64,000 bases of DNA, from assembly GCA_015180985.1 (NCBI GenBank), contig CP054185.1, positions 1,729,001-1,793,000 on the forward strand, written 5' to 3'. This DNA comes from Flammeovirgaceae bacterium (GTDB taxonomy: Bacteria; Bacteroidota; Bacteroidia; Cytophagales; Cyclobacteriaceae). The notes below the pieces were generated by a model that was not told the DNA's origin, ran no database searches, and saw nothing but the letters and a program-made list of their open reading frames with translations. A program made the translations under genes and the position numbers. This document shows, piece by piece, positions 8,435 through 18,113 of this stretch (within the stretch, counting starts at the first letter, position 1; each line of letters starts with the position of its first letter).

Positions 8435-9799
8435 ATGGGCAAATTTATCCGGTTAAAGAAGGGCTTTGATATCAATCTTGCCGGTAAGGCCGCTTCAACA
8501 ATCGCAACCCTTGATCAACCCGAAACCTTTGCTGTTAAACCCACTGATTTTCATGGGATTTACATGCCCAAACCCGTAGTAAAAGAAGGCGACCAGGTAA
8601 AGGCCGGTTCTGTTTTATTTCACGATAAAAAGAATGAACAAATAGTTTTCACAGCCCCGGTAAGTGGCGAAGTAGTAGAAATAAAACGAGGTGAAAAACG
8701 CAAACTGCTTGAGATAAAAATCCTGGCTGATAAAAATATCGAGTACCTTTCCTTTAACAAGTACTCTGTAAGCGATCTGGCCGGCCTTACCCGCGAAAAA
8801 GCTCTCGAACAGCTCCTTGCCAGTGGCGTATGGGTAAATATTGTTCAACGCCCCTTTGGCGTAGTTGCTGATCCGGCTGAAAAACCTAAATCAATTTTTA
8901 TATCTGCTTTCGATTCAGGTCCTTTGGCGCCCGACTATAATATGTTGTTTAAAGGGCAGGAACAGTTTTTTCAGGCGGGTATTGATGTATTGAAAAAATT
9001 TACATCCGGTGCGGTGCACGTTAATGTGCACAGCGAACGGGAAATATCACCGGTTTTTTCGCAGATTAAAGGTGCTGAACTCAATAAGTTTTCGGGTCCG
9101 CATCCGTCCGGCTGTGTGGGCGTTCAAATCCACCACCTCGACCCGGTAAACAAAGGCGATGTGGTGTGGACCATAAGTCCGCAGGGTGTTATTCAAATAG
9201 GGAAATTATTTCTTATTGGTGTTTACGATGCCTCACGCATCATTGCTGTGGCGGGCTCTGAAGTGAAAAATCCGCAGTACTATAAAACCTACACGGGTGC
9301 TTGTGTTAAGAAATTTCTGGATAATAATCTTAAACATAATCATGTACGGGTTGTTTCCGGTAATGTGCTTACAGGAACAAGCATCGGGCCTGAGGGCTAT
9401 ATCGGGTTTTTCGATCACCTGGTAACGGTAATACCCGAAGGCGACTACTATGAATTTTTGGGGTGGATCAAACCTACCGTAAATAAACTCAGTTTTCAGC
9501 GGGCTTTTGGCTTGCTTTCGTTTCTAACGCCAAAGAAGGAATTTGTAGCCGACAGCAACACGCGTGGCGAGCCTCGCGCTTTTGTACAAACCGGTGTGTT
9601 CGAAAAAGTAACCCCGATGGATATTCTTCCTACTTACCTGATCAAAGCAATCATAGCCGAAGATTATGATGAGATGGAAGCCCTGGGGATTTATGAAGTA
9701 ATTGAAGAGGACCTGGCCTTGTGCGAATTTGTGGATGTATCCAAACACAACGTGCAGGAAATTTTACGCGAAGGAATTGATTTAATACGGAACAGCTAA
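8435..9799 (+). CDS. nqrA: Na+-translocating NADH:quinone reductase subunit A
   Basis: The 454-residue protein is the cytoplasmic quinone-side subunit of the Na+-pumping NADH dehydrogenase. It is recognised by its N-terminal biotinyl-like region (KKGFDINLAGKA and KPVVKEGDQVKAGSVLFHDKKN) and by FGPHPSGCVGVQIHHLDPV-like sequence (here KFSGPHPSGCVGVQIHHLDP). It opens the nqrABCDE run, with nqrB 6 bp downstream. The complex couples NADH oxidation to Na+ export across the inner membrane. Confidence 0.96.
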   Translation: MGKFIRLKKGFDINLAGKAASTIATLDQPETFAVKPTDFHGIYMPKPVVKEGDQVKAGSVLFHDKKNEQIVFTAPVSGEVVEIKRGEKRKLLEIKILADKNIEYLSFNKYSVSDLAGLTREKALEQLLASGVWVNIVQRPFGVVADPAEKPKSIFISAFDSGPLAPDYNMLFKGQEQFFQAGIDVLKKFTSGAVHVNVHSEREISPVFSQIKGAELNKFSGPHPSGCVGVQIHHLDPVNKGDVVWTISPQGVIQIGKLFLIGVYDASRIIAVAGSEVKNPQYYKTYTGACVKKFLDNNLKHNHVRVVSGNVLTGTSIGPEGYIGFFDHLVTVIPEGDYYEFLGWIKPTVNKLSFQRAFGLLSFLTPKKEFVADSNTRGEPRAFVQTGVFEKVTPMDILPTYLIKAIIAEDYDEMEALGIYEVIEEDLALCEFVDVSKHNVQEILREGIDLIRNS

Positions 9800-9804
9800 G
9801 CACC

Positions 9805-10998
9805 ATGAAGTTTTTGCGACAGGTATTTGATAAAGCAAAACACAACTTCGAGCGGGGAGGGAAGTACCACAAGTACTTCTACCTGTTTGAAGCCATAGAT
9901 ACATTCAATTTTTCACCGAATACGGTAACACCCGCCAAAGGCGCGCAAATACGCGATGCCATCGATCTGAAACGATTGATGATGACGGTTGTTATTGCCA
10001 TGATACCCTGCCTGCTGTTCGGCATCTGGAACGTGGGCCACCAGCATTTTCTGGCTACGGGAGCGGCTGCCTCAACCGGTGATAAAATAATCATCGGATT
10101 GGTGCAGGTACTTCCTATTATTATAGTGGCCTATGCTGCAGGGGGGCTTGTTGAAGTTGTTTTTGCCATCATCCGTAAGCACCCCATTAACGAAGGGTAC
10201 CTGGTAACCGGTATGCTTATACCGCTTGTAATGCCGCCCGATATACCATTATGGCAGGTTGCTGTGGCATCCATCTTTGCGGTAGTTATCGCTAAAGAAG
10301 CGTTTGGCGGAACCGGCATGAACATTCTGAACGTAGCGTTAACTGCCCGCGCCTTTCTATACTTTGCATACCCAACCGATATTTCAGGTGAGGTGTGGAC
10401 ATACCTGGGCGAGGGTGCGACAACCGTGGCCGGTTATTCAGGCGCTACACCGCTGGCGGTTGCGGCTGCTTCAACGGGTAATGTAGTTAGTGACCTTTCA
10501 AATTTCGGTGCCGGCTGGGCAAACGATATTTACAGTTTCAGCAACATGTTCTTCGGCTTTATGCCCGGTTGCATTGGCGAAACTTCTACGCTGATGTGTT
10601 TAATCGGTGCGGCCATTCTGGTTATAACCGGTGTGGGCAGTTGGAAAATTATTGTGAGTGTATTTGCCGGAGCCTATGGTATGGGGTTGTTCCTTAACGT
10701 GTTGGGCACCAATCCGTTTATGCAGATGCCGGCTCATTACCACCTGGTTATGGGCGGTTTGGCATTTGGCGCAGTGTTTATGGCCACCGATCCGGTAACG
10801 GCAGCACAAACCGAAGCCGGCAAATGGGTTTACGGCCTGCTTATTGGTATATTAACGGTACTTATCCGGGTGTTTAACCCGGCTTATCCCGAAGGTATTA
10901 TGCTGGCCATCCTGCTGATGAATGTATTTGCACCGCTTATTGATTATGCCGTGGTTAGCGCAAACAAAAAACGCAGATTGAAACGTGCGACAGTCTAA
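9805..10998 (+). CDS. nqrB: Na+-translocating NADH:quinone reductase subunit B
   Basis: The 397-residue polytopic membrane subunit contains RnfD/NqrB-type helices. The GYSGATPLA motif (about residue 210) supplies the Thr that binds covalent FMN in NqrB proteins; NqrB also binds riboflavin and forms part of the Na+ path. The TDPVTAAQTEAGKWVYG stretch near the C terminus is also typical. The gene overlaps nqrC by 14 bp. Confidence 0.96.
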   Translation: MKFLRQVFDKAKHNFERGGKYHKYFYLFEAIDTFNFSPNTVTPAKGAQIRDAIDLKRLMMTVVIAMIPCLLFGIWNVGHQHFLATGAAASTGDKIIIGLVQVLPIIIVAYAAGGLVEVVFAIIRKHPINEGYLVTGMLIPLVMPPDIPLWQVAVASIFAVVIAKEAFGGTGMNILNVALTARAFLYFAYPTDISGEVWTYLGEGATTVAGYSGATPLAVAAASTGNVVSDLSNFGAGWANDIYSFSNMFFGFMPGCIGETSTLMCLIGAAILVITGVGSWKIIVSVFAGAYGMGLFLNVLGTNPFMQMPAHYHLVMGGLAFGAVFMATDPVTAAQTEAGKWVYGLLIGILTVLIRVFNPAYPEGIMLAILLMNVFAPLIDYAVVSANKKRRLKRATV

Positions 10999-11695
10999 TC
11001 TCTATATCGTAATGTATGCAGCCATCGTCACCATTGTGTCGGGTGGGCTGCTGGCTATTGCTTCCGAAGGATTGAAAGAACGCCAACAGGCTAATATTGA
11101 ACTGGAGCGGAAATCCAATATCCTTTCAACCGTTATGGCAGTTGGTAAGGATGTGAACGTGGCAGAAGAGTACGACAAGCGGGTTAAAGCATTTGTGGTG
11201 GACTATGCCGGCAATGAAGTGGCCGGAATATCGCCTGCCAGCGTGAACATTGAAGCTGAGTATAAAAAGCCTGCCGAAAAACGCCTGTTGCCGGTATATG
11301 AGTTCCGGAATGCCGAAGGCCATATTGAGTACGTTGTACTGCCGTTACACGGTTTCGGCTTGTGGGATAAAATCTGGGGGTATGTTGCCCTTCAATCCGA
11401 TTTAAATACCATTCAGGGTACGGTATTCCAGCACAAAGGCGAAACACCCGGTCTGGGCGCACGCATTGCCTCGGCCGAAATACAGGACCGGTACAAAGGC
11501 AAAAAAGTTTTTGAAGGCGACCAGCTTGCCTCGGTGGAAATGATGAAAGGCGAAGGCAATGATTATTCATCCGATCCGCACAAAGTGGATGGCATGTCGG
11601 GCGCCACCCTTACCGGCAAAGGCGTTAACAATATGCTGAAGGATTATCTGGCCTGCTACTCGAATTATATTAAAAGGATTAAAACCAATCCGTAA
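10985..11695 (+). CDS. nqrC: Na+-translocating NADH:quinone reductase subunit C
   Basis: The 236-residue protein has a GTG start inside the end of nqrB. One N-terminal membrane anchor ([20 protein letters not shown]) precedes a periplasmic FMN-binding domain. The [13 protein letters not shown] motif contains the threonine that carries covalent FMN in NqrC and Rnf[11 protein letters not shown] matches the usual 'TPGLG' block. Its place between nqrB and nqrD is the canonical order. Confidence 0.96.
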   Translation: MRQSNLYIVMYAAIVTIVSGGLLAIASEGLKERQQANIELERKSNILSTVMAVGKDVNVAEEYDKRVKAFVVDYAGNEVAGISPASVNIEAEYKKPAEKRLLPVYEFRNAEGHIEYVVLPLHGFGLWDKIWGYVALQSDLNTIQGTVFQHKGETPGLGARIASAEIQDRYKGKKVFEGDQLASVEMMKGEGNDYSSDPHKVDGMSGATLTGKGVNNMLKDYLACYSNYIKRIKTNP

Positions 11696-11700
11696 ACATT

Positions 11701-12363
11701 ATGAGCTCGGAAGTTGCAGAAGTTGTACAGGAGAAAAAAAGCGAACCGCTCTTTTCGAAGAAAAACAGGAAGTTGTTAACTCATCCGCTGGACATTAACA
11801 ACCCCATTACCGTTCAGGTGCTGGGTATCTGTTCAGCGTTGGCGGTAACCACGCAAATGAAGCCCGCTTTTATTATGGCCATCAGCCTAACGGTGGTAAC
11901 GGCCAGTTCAAACGTGGCCATTTCGCTGATGCGCAACACCATTCCGTCACGCATCCGCATTATTGTACAGCTTGCCATCGTAGCCACCTGGGTAATTCTG
12001 GTTGACCAGGTTCTGAAGGCCTATGTTTACGATGTGTCCAAGCAATTATCGGTGTTTGTTGGCCTCATCATCACCAACTGTATTGTAATGGGCCGGCTTG
12101 AGGCATTTGCCATGGGCAACAAAGTTGGGCCCTCGTTTTTGGATGGGCTGGGTAACGGTTTCGGGTACGGCATTATCCTGATGATTGTAGCATTCTTCCG
12201 CGAATTGCTCGGCTCGGGCGCTTTGTTTGGCTTCAAAATTTTTGAATCGGTTGGCCTGCACTACAAAGGCAACGGACTGATGTTATTGCCGGCCGGAGCG
12301 TGTATTATTGTAGGTATTATTATCTGGGTTCAGCGGGCATTAAACGGATACAGGGAAGGTTAA
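11701..12363 (+). CDS. nqrD: Na+-translocating NADH:quinone reductase subunit D
   Basis: The 220-residue integral membrane subunit has a charged N-terminal tail, about six hydrophobic segments and the conserved [16 protein letters not shown] block, whose Cys takes part in the intramembrane iron-sulfur centre shared with Nqr[17 protein letters not shown] is also typical. nqrE starts 12 bp later. Confidence 0.96.
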   Translation: MSSEVAEVVQEKKSEPLFSKKNRKLLTHPLDINNPITVQVLGICSALAVTTQMKPAFIMAISLTVVTASSNVAISLMRNTIPSRIRIIVQLAIVATWVILVDQVLKAYVYDVSKQLSVFVGLIITNCIVMGRLEAFAMGNKVGPSFLDGLGNGFGYGIILMIVAFFRELLGSGALFGFKIFESVGLHYKGNGLMLLPAGACIIVGIIIWVQRALNGYREG

Positions 12364-12374
12364 CAACTAATCAT

Positions 12375-12989
12375 ATGGAAAACTTAATCAGCATCGGGGT
12401 TCGATCCATTTTCGTTGATAACATGATTTTCGCCTACTTTTTGGGTATGTGTTCATACCTGGCCGTATCAAAAAAGGTGAAAACAGCTTTTGGTTTAGGA
12501 CTTGCTGTGATCTTTGTATTGGGCGTTACCATCCCGATTAACTGGCTTATTCAGAATTATATTCTTATCGAAGGCGCACTTGGCTGGGTAAGCCCGGAAT
12601 TTGCTTCGGTGGATCTGTCCTTTCTGCAATTCATCGTGTTTATTGCTGTAATTGCCGCTATGGTGCAGCTTACCGAAATGGCGGTTGAAAAATTTTCTCC
12701 GGCATTATATGGTTCGCTGGGTATTTTTCTCCCGTTAATTGCAGTGAACTGCGCTATTCTGGGAGGTTCGCTTTTTATGGTAGGCCGCTCGTACACGCTG
12801 GGTGAGGCTACTGTTTTTGGTTTTGGCAGCGGCATCGGCTGGATGCTGGCCATTGTGGCGCTGGCGGGTGTACGCGAAAAGATGAAGTACTCCCATGTGC
12901 CCGGTCCGCTGAAAGGCCTGGGTATTACGTTTATCCTGGTGGGCCTGATGTCGTTCGGCTTTCTGAGTTTTCTCGGCTTTTCGATTTAA
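12375..12989 (+). CDS. nqrE: Na+-translocating NADH:quinone reductase subunit E
   Basis: The 204-residue membrane protein starts at ATG 12375 ([17 protein letters not shown]). The open frame extends upstream to 12300, but only by overlapping nqr[16 protein letters not shown] is the family Cys-containing block matching that of NqrD, and [21 protein letters not shown] is typical. The canonical next gene, nqrF (the NADH- and FAD-binding 2Fe-2S subunit), does not follow: a terminator and a DUF502 gene come next. Confidence 0.96.
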   Translation: MENLISIGVRSIFVDNMIFAYFLGMCSYLAVSKKVKTAFGLGLAVIFVLGVTIPINWLIQNYILIEGALGWVSPEFASVDLSFLQFIVFIAVIAAMVQLTEMAVEKFSPALYGSLGIFLPLIAVNCAILGGSLFMVGRSYTLGEATVFGFGSGIGWMLAIVALAGVREKMKYSHVPGPLKGLGITFILVGLMSFGFLSFLGFSI

Positions 12990-13011
12990 GCAATACGAAA
13001 ATGATCAACTG

Positions 13012-13043
13012 ACCTCTGCTCGGATTTCGGCAGAGGTTTTTTA
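13012..13043 (+). terminator. Rho-independent terminator after nqrE
   Basis: ACCTCTGC (13012-13019) pairs with GCAGAGGT (13030-13037) around a 10-nt loop and is followed by TTTTTATTTT. It ends the nqr transcript and confirms that nqrF is not part of this operon. Confidence 0.82.
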
Positions 13044-13061
13044 TTTTAAACTCAAACGTAT

Positions 13062-13607
13062 ATGATTTCGAAAATTGCCCGCTATTTTTTTAACGGTACG
13101 TTGTTTATTGTACCGTTGGTCGCCACCATCTATTTTATTATCGAAGCGTTCCAATGGCTTGACTCCCGGCTTAACCTGCCGTATCCCGGAGTGGGCTTCG
13201 TTATTATCCTTACGGTAATTACACTGTTCGGGTATTTTACAACCAACTTCGCCTTTAAAACTTTTTCTGATTGGTTCGAACAGATTATCAGCCGGATACC
13301 CTTAATCAAACTGATTTATTCCTCCATCAAAGATCTGATGTCGGCTTTTGTGGGTGAAAAACGAAAGTTCGATAAGCCGGTGCTGGTTACTATTAATAAA
13401 GATAACCAGCTATACCGCGTGGGCTTTATTACCCAAAACGATTTAACCAACCTGGGTCTGCAGGACATGATTGCCGTGTACATACCACAGTCGTACACCA
13501 TGGCGGGCGATCATTTTGTGGTACCGAAAGAGAACATCAAACCGCTTAACGTATCGGGTGCGGTGGCCATGAAGTTTATTGTGTCGGGTGGGGTAAGCGG
13601 TTTTTAA
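13062..13607 (+). CDS. DUF502 family membrane protein
   Basis: The 181-residue protein has two N-terminal membrane helices (FNGTLFIVPLVATIYFIIEA and VGFVIILTVITLFGYFTTNF) followed by IPLIKLIYSSIKDLMSAF, the recognisable DUF502 stretch, and a C-terminal soluble beta domain with QSYTMAGDHFVVPKENI. The function of the family is not established. It starts just after the nqr terminator and converges with mnmA 6 bp apart. Confidence 0.85.
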   Translation: MISKIARYFFNGTLFIVPLVATIYFIIEAFQWLDSRLNLPYPGVGFVIILTVITLFGYFTTNFAFKTFSDWFEQIISRIPLIKLIYSSIKDLMSAFVGEKRKFDKPVLVTINKDNQLYRVGFITQNDLTNLGLQDMIAVYIPQSYTMAGDHFVVPKENIKPLNVSGAVAMKFIVSGGVSGF

Positions 13608-13613
13608 ATACCA

Positions 13614-14789
13614 TCAGGCGATTACGCCTGAGCCAATTAATTCCTCCCCATTATACCAGGCGGCAAACTGCCCGGGGGTAATGGCCTTCTGTGGCTTTTC
13701 AAAAACCAGGTACAGCCCTTCCGGCTTTTTATGCAGGATGCAGGGCTCCAGTTCCTGCCGGTAGCGGATGCGCACGCGGTAGGTTTTCGATTCGCCTTCC
13801 ATAAGTTTCAAATCTTCGCGTACCCAGTGCTCATCGGCACCCGCAATAAACAAACCTTTCCGGTAAAGGCCCGGATGATCTGCGCCCATGCCCATGTACA
13901 AAATATTGCGGGTGGTATCGGTGCCGATAACGAACAAGGGTTTAGGAAAGCCGCCCAGGTTCAGTCCCCTGCGTTGCCCGATGGTATAATAATGAGCGCC
14001 TGCGTGTTCACCGGCTTCGGTACCAACATCGGGGCTGTACCGGTAAGGGTTTGTTATATCCACCAGGTCGTCCATCGACTGACTGTTACTGAATACCGGT
14101 GCATCGGGCGGAACAAGGATGGCCTTGCCTTTTTGGGGTACAAGTTGTTGTTGCAAAAACTCTGGCAGGTGCACTTTGCCCACAAAGCACAGTCCCTGCG
14201 AGTCTTTTTTACCGGCAGTTACTAACCCGATTTTTTTTGCGATGCTACGCACTTCGGGTTTCAGCAGTTCGCCAACAGGGAAGAGCGCCCGTGAGAGTTG
14301 TTGCTGGATAAGCTGGCACAGAAAATAGCTTTGATCTTTATTCGGATCGGTACCGGCCAGCAGCCGGTAAACGGTTTTGCCGTTAACAACGGTTTCGGCC
14401 TTTCGGGCATAGTGGCCGGTGGCTACGTAATCGGCACCCAGTTTCAGTGCCGCGTTTAAAAAAATATCAAACTTGATTTCGCGGTTGCACAGCACATCGG
14501 GGTTGGGGGTGCGGCCGCGCTGGTACTCGGCAAACATGTAATCCACAATGCGCGCCTTGTACTCGCTGCTCAGGTCGATGGTTTGGAACGGGATGCCCAG
14601 GTGCTGGGCCACAATCATGGCATCGTTGCTGTCGTCAAGCCAGGGGCACTCGTTGCTGATGGTTACCGAGTCGTCATGCCAGTTTTTCATAAACATGCCG
14701 ATAACCTCGTAGCCTTGCTCTTTTAACAGATAGGCCGCTACGCTGGAATCAACCCCGCCTGATAAACCGACTACAACTCTTTTTTTCAT
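13614..14789 (-). CDS. mnmA: tRNA-specific 2-thiouridylase
   Basis: The 391-residue enzyme thiolates U34 of Lys, Glu and Gln tRNAs. The PP-loop [18 protein letters not shown] lies at the N terminus. The two catalytic cysteines are visible in [14 protein letters not shown] and [10 protein letters not shown], and [10 protein letters not shown] is the family motif. [15 protein letters not shown] marks the central domain. The start at ATG 14789 is unambiguous. Confidence 0.97.
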   Translation of the reverse strand: MKKRVVVGLSGGVDSSVAAYLLKEQGYEVIGMFMKNWHDDSVTISNECPWLDDSNDAMIVAQHLGIPFQTIDLSSEYKARIVDYMFAEYQRGRTPNPDVLCNREIKFDIFLNAALKLGADYVATGHYARKAETVVNGKTVYRLLAGTDPNKDQSYFLCQLIQQQLSRALFPVGELLKPEVRSIAKKIGLVTAGKKDSQGLCFVGKVHLPEFLQQQLVPQKGKAILVPPDAPVFSNSQSMDDLVDITNPYRYSPDVGTEAGEHAGAHYYTIGQRRGLNLGGFPKPLFVIGTDTTRNILYMGMGADHPGLYRKGLFIAGADEHWVREDLKLMEGESKTYRVRIRYRQELEPCILHKKPEGLYLVFEKPQKAITPGQFAAWYNGEELIGSGVIA

Positions 14790-14814
14790 GCTTAGCTTTA
14801 TGCTGCAAGCTACC

Positions 14815-14867
14815 AGCTTCTAACTGCTAGCCTATAAGTTGTTAACTTGGGCTTGCAGCCAGAAGCT
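14815..14867. repeat. Imperfect palindromic spacer
   Basis: The 83-bp spacer between mnmA and the TlpA-like gene contains the inverted pair AGCTTCT (14815-14821) and AGAAGCT (14861-14867), plus further GCAAGCT/CTTGCAG words. It resembles the AAGCTTCAAG-type flanks of the four-helix-bundle gene at 22747. It may be an empty or decayed copy of the same kind of flank, or a REP-like hairpin. Confidence 0.4.
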
Positions 14868-14872
14868 AGTGA

Positions 14873-16078
14873 CTAATGGCCATTTAATAACTGATTCACC
14901 ATTTCATTAAACCGCTCCTTTTGTTGTTCATAATAAACCCCTGTGCCCGGCCCCGAAAAACCGGTATGGATGTATTTTACGTGGCCGTCTTTACCCACAA
15001 AGATAGTGGTTGGAAAAGCAATAACCCGGTTGAGCGCGGGCAGCGTTTCGCTGGCGTTGGTGTTGGTTCCGGCTATCAGTACTTCATAGGGGATACTTAG
15101 TTTTTCTTTCATCTTGCGTACCCGTTCGCGGGCGTAATCAAAGTCAGCTTTTTGTTCGTAAGCCAGCCCGATAATTTCTATGCCGCGATGCTTGTTTTTT
15201 GCGTACCATTCGGTAAGAAAGCGTGTTTCATCCATGCAGTTAGGGCACCAGGAACCCAGCAGTTGAACAATCACGACCTTATTTTTAAACCGATCGTGCT
15301 GAAGCGATACGGGCTTTCCATCCACATCCGGAAATGTAAATTCAAGTGTTTTGTATCCTTCATTTAAATGCGTCAGCGATTCGGTTGCAGGGGGTTTGGC
15401 CTGGTCGTCTCTCACGCCCGTCCACCTTCTTTTGCGCGACTTGCCCAGCCAGTGAGTCCCCGTAAGGGTATCGCCCTGCTTAACGGCATTAAAAATATAG
15501 AGGTGATTTCCATCGAATCCGCTAAGCCAGAGCGTATCGTTTACCACGTTTCCTTCAAGGTACCGGTAATCACCGGTGGGTGTAAGAAAGGTGCCTTCGG
15601 CATAGTTGCCTTTTTGGGTGAAGATGCCCAGCGCGTTAACCGTGTTGTTGTCGTTAAAAAACTGCACGGCATAAGTGCCTGAAAAATCCGGACCGGAGGC
15701 CGTGTAATCCGCTGGAATAAACCGGTGTGTTTCACCGTGGCGTGCTCTGAACGGAACCCGGTAGTCATCGGCATAGCGAATAATAAAGTGGCCGTTCAGT
15801 TCCGTTCCGTTCCGAGCGGCCTTAATTAGTGCATCGAAAATATGGATGTGCAGGGTTATGGAATTGCCTGTTACAACAACTTCGTCCAGGTAAAGCTGTT
15901 CCCGTCCGTTTTTAATCCAGGCAACGTACTTGCCGGCTTGCGTCTGCAGGTCAAAGGTAAAGGGTAACTCTTCTCCCTGCAGTTCAAGCACGCCCCGCCA
16001 GGTGCCGGTAGGGATGGCTGTTTTTTCTGAGCCTGAGCACGACATCATAAGAAGTAACAAAAATGGTAAAAAGCGCAT
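14873..16078 (-). CDS. TlpA-like thioredoxin-fold lipoprotein
   Basis: The 401-residue protein has a lipoprotein signal (MRFLPFLLLLMMSC, Cys14 as the lipidated residue), an N-terminal beta-rich region of about 230 residues and a C-terminal TlpA/ResA-type thioredoxin domain. The redox motif is WCPNC in LLGSWCPNCMDETRFL, and IAFPTTIFVGKDGHVKYIHTG contains the cis-Pro region. It would act at the periplasmic face in thiol-disulfide exchange. The N-terminal region resembles those of other Bacteroidota TlpA lipoproteins, but I cannot assign a partner. Confidence 0.88.
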   Translation of the reverse strand: MRFLPFLLLLMMSCSGSEKTAIPTGTWRGVLELQGEELPFTFDLQTQAGKYVAWIKNGREQLYLDEVVVTGNSITLHIHIFDALIKAARNGTELNGHFIIRYADDYRVPFRARHGETHRFIPADYTASGPDFSGTYAVQFFNDNNTVNALGIFTQKGNYAEGTFLTPTGDYRYLEGNVVNDTLWLSGFDGNHLYIFNAVKQGDTLTGTHWLGKSRKRRWTGVRDDQAKPPATESLTHLNEGYKTLEFTFPDVDGKPVSLQHDRFKNKVVIVQLLGSWCPNCMDETRFLTEWYAKNKHRGIEIIGLAYEQKADFDYARERVRKMKEKLSIPYEVLIAGTNTNASETLPALNRVIAFPTTIFVGKDGHVKYIHTGFSGPGTGVYYEQQKERFNEMVNQLLNGH

Positions 16079-16175
16079 AATGGAGGTTGGTTAAAGGTGA
16101 AGAACAGGATTTAAACTAAAAATGTTCGCTTATTGAAAATTGTAAGCAATATACTTTCCTTACTATCTTGAATGA

Positions 16176-17156
16176 ATGAAGGTTGAAGATTCAGGCGATC
16201 ATCAGGCACACTTGTTCTCAAAATTTAACGTTGCCCTTAATCACCCGCTGGGCGATGACGTGGAGCCGCCCCCGCCCGGTGAGTACCGCGAGTACATCTG
16301 CGGCCAGTGCTGGCGCGATGAACGCAGCATGAATATGTACATGCGCTTTACCGGCTATGGCGGTGCCTTATTTGGCATGGGCCCCGGGTGGAAGCCGGGG
16401 GATGGCAGTATGTTTGCCGCTTTTAATGCGTGGGTTGACAACCAGGTAGCAAAAGCCCACCAGCGACAGAATATTATGAGAGGAATTACAGAAGCGCTTA
16501 CCAGTAAAGACCAAAGAATATTTACTGTCGATCCCCGAACAGGTGCTGCAACTCTTCACACCTCCGAGCAGCAAATAAAAGACTGTATGGAGGATCTTTA
16601 CAAACTGATAAGTTCACAGAGTGGGCCAGTTTGTGCTTCAACCAATGCAGGGCCAAGTGACACCTCTCCATGGGATATAGTGAAAGGAAACTCAAAATTA
16701 CTTTTGCAAATGATTCTGCATTTACCAGATGCATTTTCAATAAATGGTAATATTAATGCAATTCAATTACTAGGAGTTGATTGGACACCGGATAGCAGAT
16801 TTCTTAATGGAAATAAAGTGTCATTTTTAGGAATGTTAACCGGACCGGATCGAGGTAAATCAAAAAGCTTTTATGAACATCCCTTGGCATTTGGTTTTGA
16901 TATCAGCGCAGGTATTACATTAGGTGAATATTTCTATGTGCCCAATGGTAATCAATCATTAAGGCTAAGTAATTTTCAAGGGGAAAGACTTTCGGTAAGC
17001 GTTGGCTTTGGGTTCTTGGGATTTGATGGAAGTGTTGGTTTGGTTTATGCTCCACTTGAGAGTGGTTATTATATTGGTATTATGAGATTTGTGGGAGCTG
17101 GGGATCCCGGTCTTTCACTTAATGTTAATTGGGGTAGAACTTTTTTTGATGACTAA
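16176..17156 (+). CDS. Unknown protein, possibly a horizontally acquired fragment
   Basis: The 326-residue frame begins directly after an in-frame TGA, so it may be the 3' part of a longer ancestral gene. The N-terminal 80 residues include a Cys pair (YICGQCWRDERSM) and a Gly/Pro-rich stretch (FGMGPGWKPGDGS); the C-terminal 130 residues are Gly- and beta-rich (SVSVGFGFLGFDGSVGLVY), suggesting a barrel-like or exported domain. GC content drops sharply about 350 bp into the gene. A 32-bp segment of the gene (16317-16348) recurs around the IS256 insertion near 18.45 kb, which suggests a duplicated 5' module with different 3' continuations. No known family is recognised. Confidence 0.6.
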   Translation: MKVEDSGDHQAHLFSKFNVALNHPLGDDVEPPPPGEYREYICGQCWRDERSMNMYMRFTGYGGALFGMGPGWKPGDGSMFAAFNAWVDNQVAKAHQRQNIMRGITEALTSKDQRIFTVDPRTGAATLHTSEQQIKDCMEDLYKLISSQSGPVCASTNAGPSDTSPWDIVKGNSKLLLQMILHLPDAFSINGNINAIQLLGVDWTPDSRFLNGNKVSFLGMLTGPDRGKSKSFYEHPLAFGFDISAGITLGEYFYVPNGNQSLRLSNFQGERLSVSVGFGFLGFDGSVGLVYAPLESGYYIGIMRFVGAGDPGLSLNVNWGRTFFDD

Positions 17157-17168
17157 ATTTTGAAATAG

Positions 17169-17564
17169 ATGAAACTTCAATTCCCTTTCTCTGATTCAAA
17201 GTATATCAAATATAAGATTGGACTTATACCAATTGGCATATTGTTGTTTATAGCGGGTATATATTGGATGAATTGGAAATTAGAAGAAAGGTTAAAACTT
17301 TTTCCTGCTATAAGGACCGAATTTGACATAAATGGGAAAGTAATGGAAATAGTGTTAGAGAGGGGTAACGCAGAAATAACACTTGAGAATGGTGCCAGGT
17401 ACACTGTTACGTTCGCAAGAAACTACTTGTATAATCCCAATGACATAAGTGAATTCCTTATGAAAGGTGACTTGTTTATAAAGCATCCAAATAATGACAC
17501 TATCACAATTGTAAGGGATGAAGAAATTTATCTCTTTGTTTTATCTAAGGAACTTAATAGATAG
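17169..17564 (+). CDS. Small single-pass membrane protein, unknown function
   Basis: The 131-residue protein begins 12 bp after the preceding gene. One membrane segment (IGLIPIGILLFIAGIYWMNW, residues about 17-36) is followed by a soluble beta-rich tail. It is AT-rich, like the second half of its neighbour, and may be its partner. No family is recognised; the pairing with a variable exported-looking protein could reflect an immunity- or anchor-like role, but that is speculation. Confidence 0.6.
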   Translation: MKLQFPFSDSKYIKYKIGLIPIGILLFIAGIYWMNWKLEERLKLFPAIRTEFDINGKVMEIVLERGNAEITLENGARYTVTFARNYLYNPNDISEFLMKGDLFIKHPNNDTITIVRDEEIYLFVLSKELNR

Positions 17565-17855
17565 ACGCGTATTGAACACAGTAACGAAGTAAATGCACAC
17601 CCAAACCACCAGGTGAAGAATGTGGGGCATCCGGTGCAATGTAGAATATGACTCGATTTCAATTCCTTTTGAATACAAGTTTCTTGTTTGTAAACAGTCA
17701 AGGCGGGGTCAGCGAACAAGCAGGATTGGCACAATGCATGTTTAATAACCGGCAAGTTTTGTAACTTGGTAAGTGAAAGCATTCGGTAAAAAAATGGCCC
17801 GCATGAGCTAAATTGATGCTGACGCTTGTGGTAGGTGTGATATGCCGGATTTAAC
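17565..17855. other. Gene-free spacer
   Basis: About 290 bp without a credible gene. It contains a 15-bp word CAGCGAACAAGCAGG (near 17711) that also occurs in the 3' non-coding part of both IS110-family copies, so part of it may be a decayed insertion-sequence remnant. Confidence 0.45.
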
Positions 17856-17863
17856 TAAATTTG
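17856..17863 (+). promoter_or_regulatory. Possible -7 box for the toxin-antitoxin pair
   Basis: TAAATTTG matches TAnnTTTG, 22 bp before the antitoxin ATG. A TTG word at 17826 is further upstream than ideal. Confidence 0.4.
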
Positions 17864-17885
17864 TAACTACTTGAAATCACTGCAA

Positions 17886-18113
17886 ATGACACGGGAAATC
17901 CTTATTAAGAAAACCATTGATAATCTGCGAAAATTGCCCGATCAAAAATTAAAGGAAGTATCCGATTTTGCCGAATTTCTTCTTAGTAGAATTGAAAATC
18001 AAATAGTGATTGAGGGTATTCAGAAATTGGTAAGCGATTCAAAGGTATTTAAGTTCTTAAAGGATGAGGAAGATCTTTATTCAGTCAACGATCTGAAAGA
18101 AAGATATAAATGA
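17886..18113 (+). CDS. Antitoxin of a MazF-type pair (DUF2281-like)
   Basis: The 75-residue protein from ATG 17886 (the frame also opens at TTG 17871) has an amphipathic N-terminal helix containing LRKLPDQKLKEVSDFAEFLLSR, typical of DUF2281/VapB-like antitoxins in which 'LP..K..EV.DF.EFL' is conserved. The C-terminal tail (VNDLKERYK) would bind and block the toxin. It overlaps the toxin gene by 4 bp (ATGA), so the pair is translationally coupled and probably autoregulated. Confidence 0.85.
   Translation: MTREILIKKTIDNLRKLPDQKLKEVSDFAEFLLSRIENQIVIEGIQKLVSDSKVFKFLKDEEDLYSVNDLKERYK

Noticed and set aside
13614-13631. TCAGGCG/CGCCTGA hairpin at the convergent DUF502-mnmA ends
   Set aside because: No T-run follows on either strand and it lies in the mnmA coding end; not reported as a terminator.
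17700-17780. Possible IS110 remnant (shared CAGCGAACAAGCAGG)
   Set aside because: Only about 15 bp are identical and the flanks do not align well; kept as a remark rather than a mobile element.
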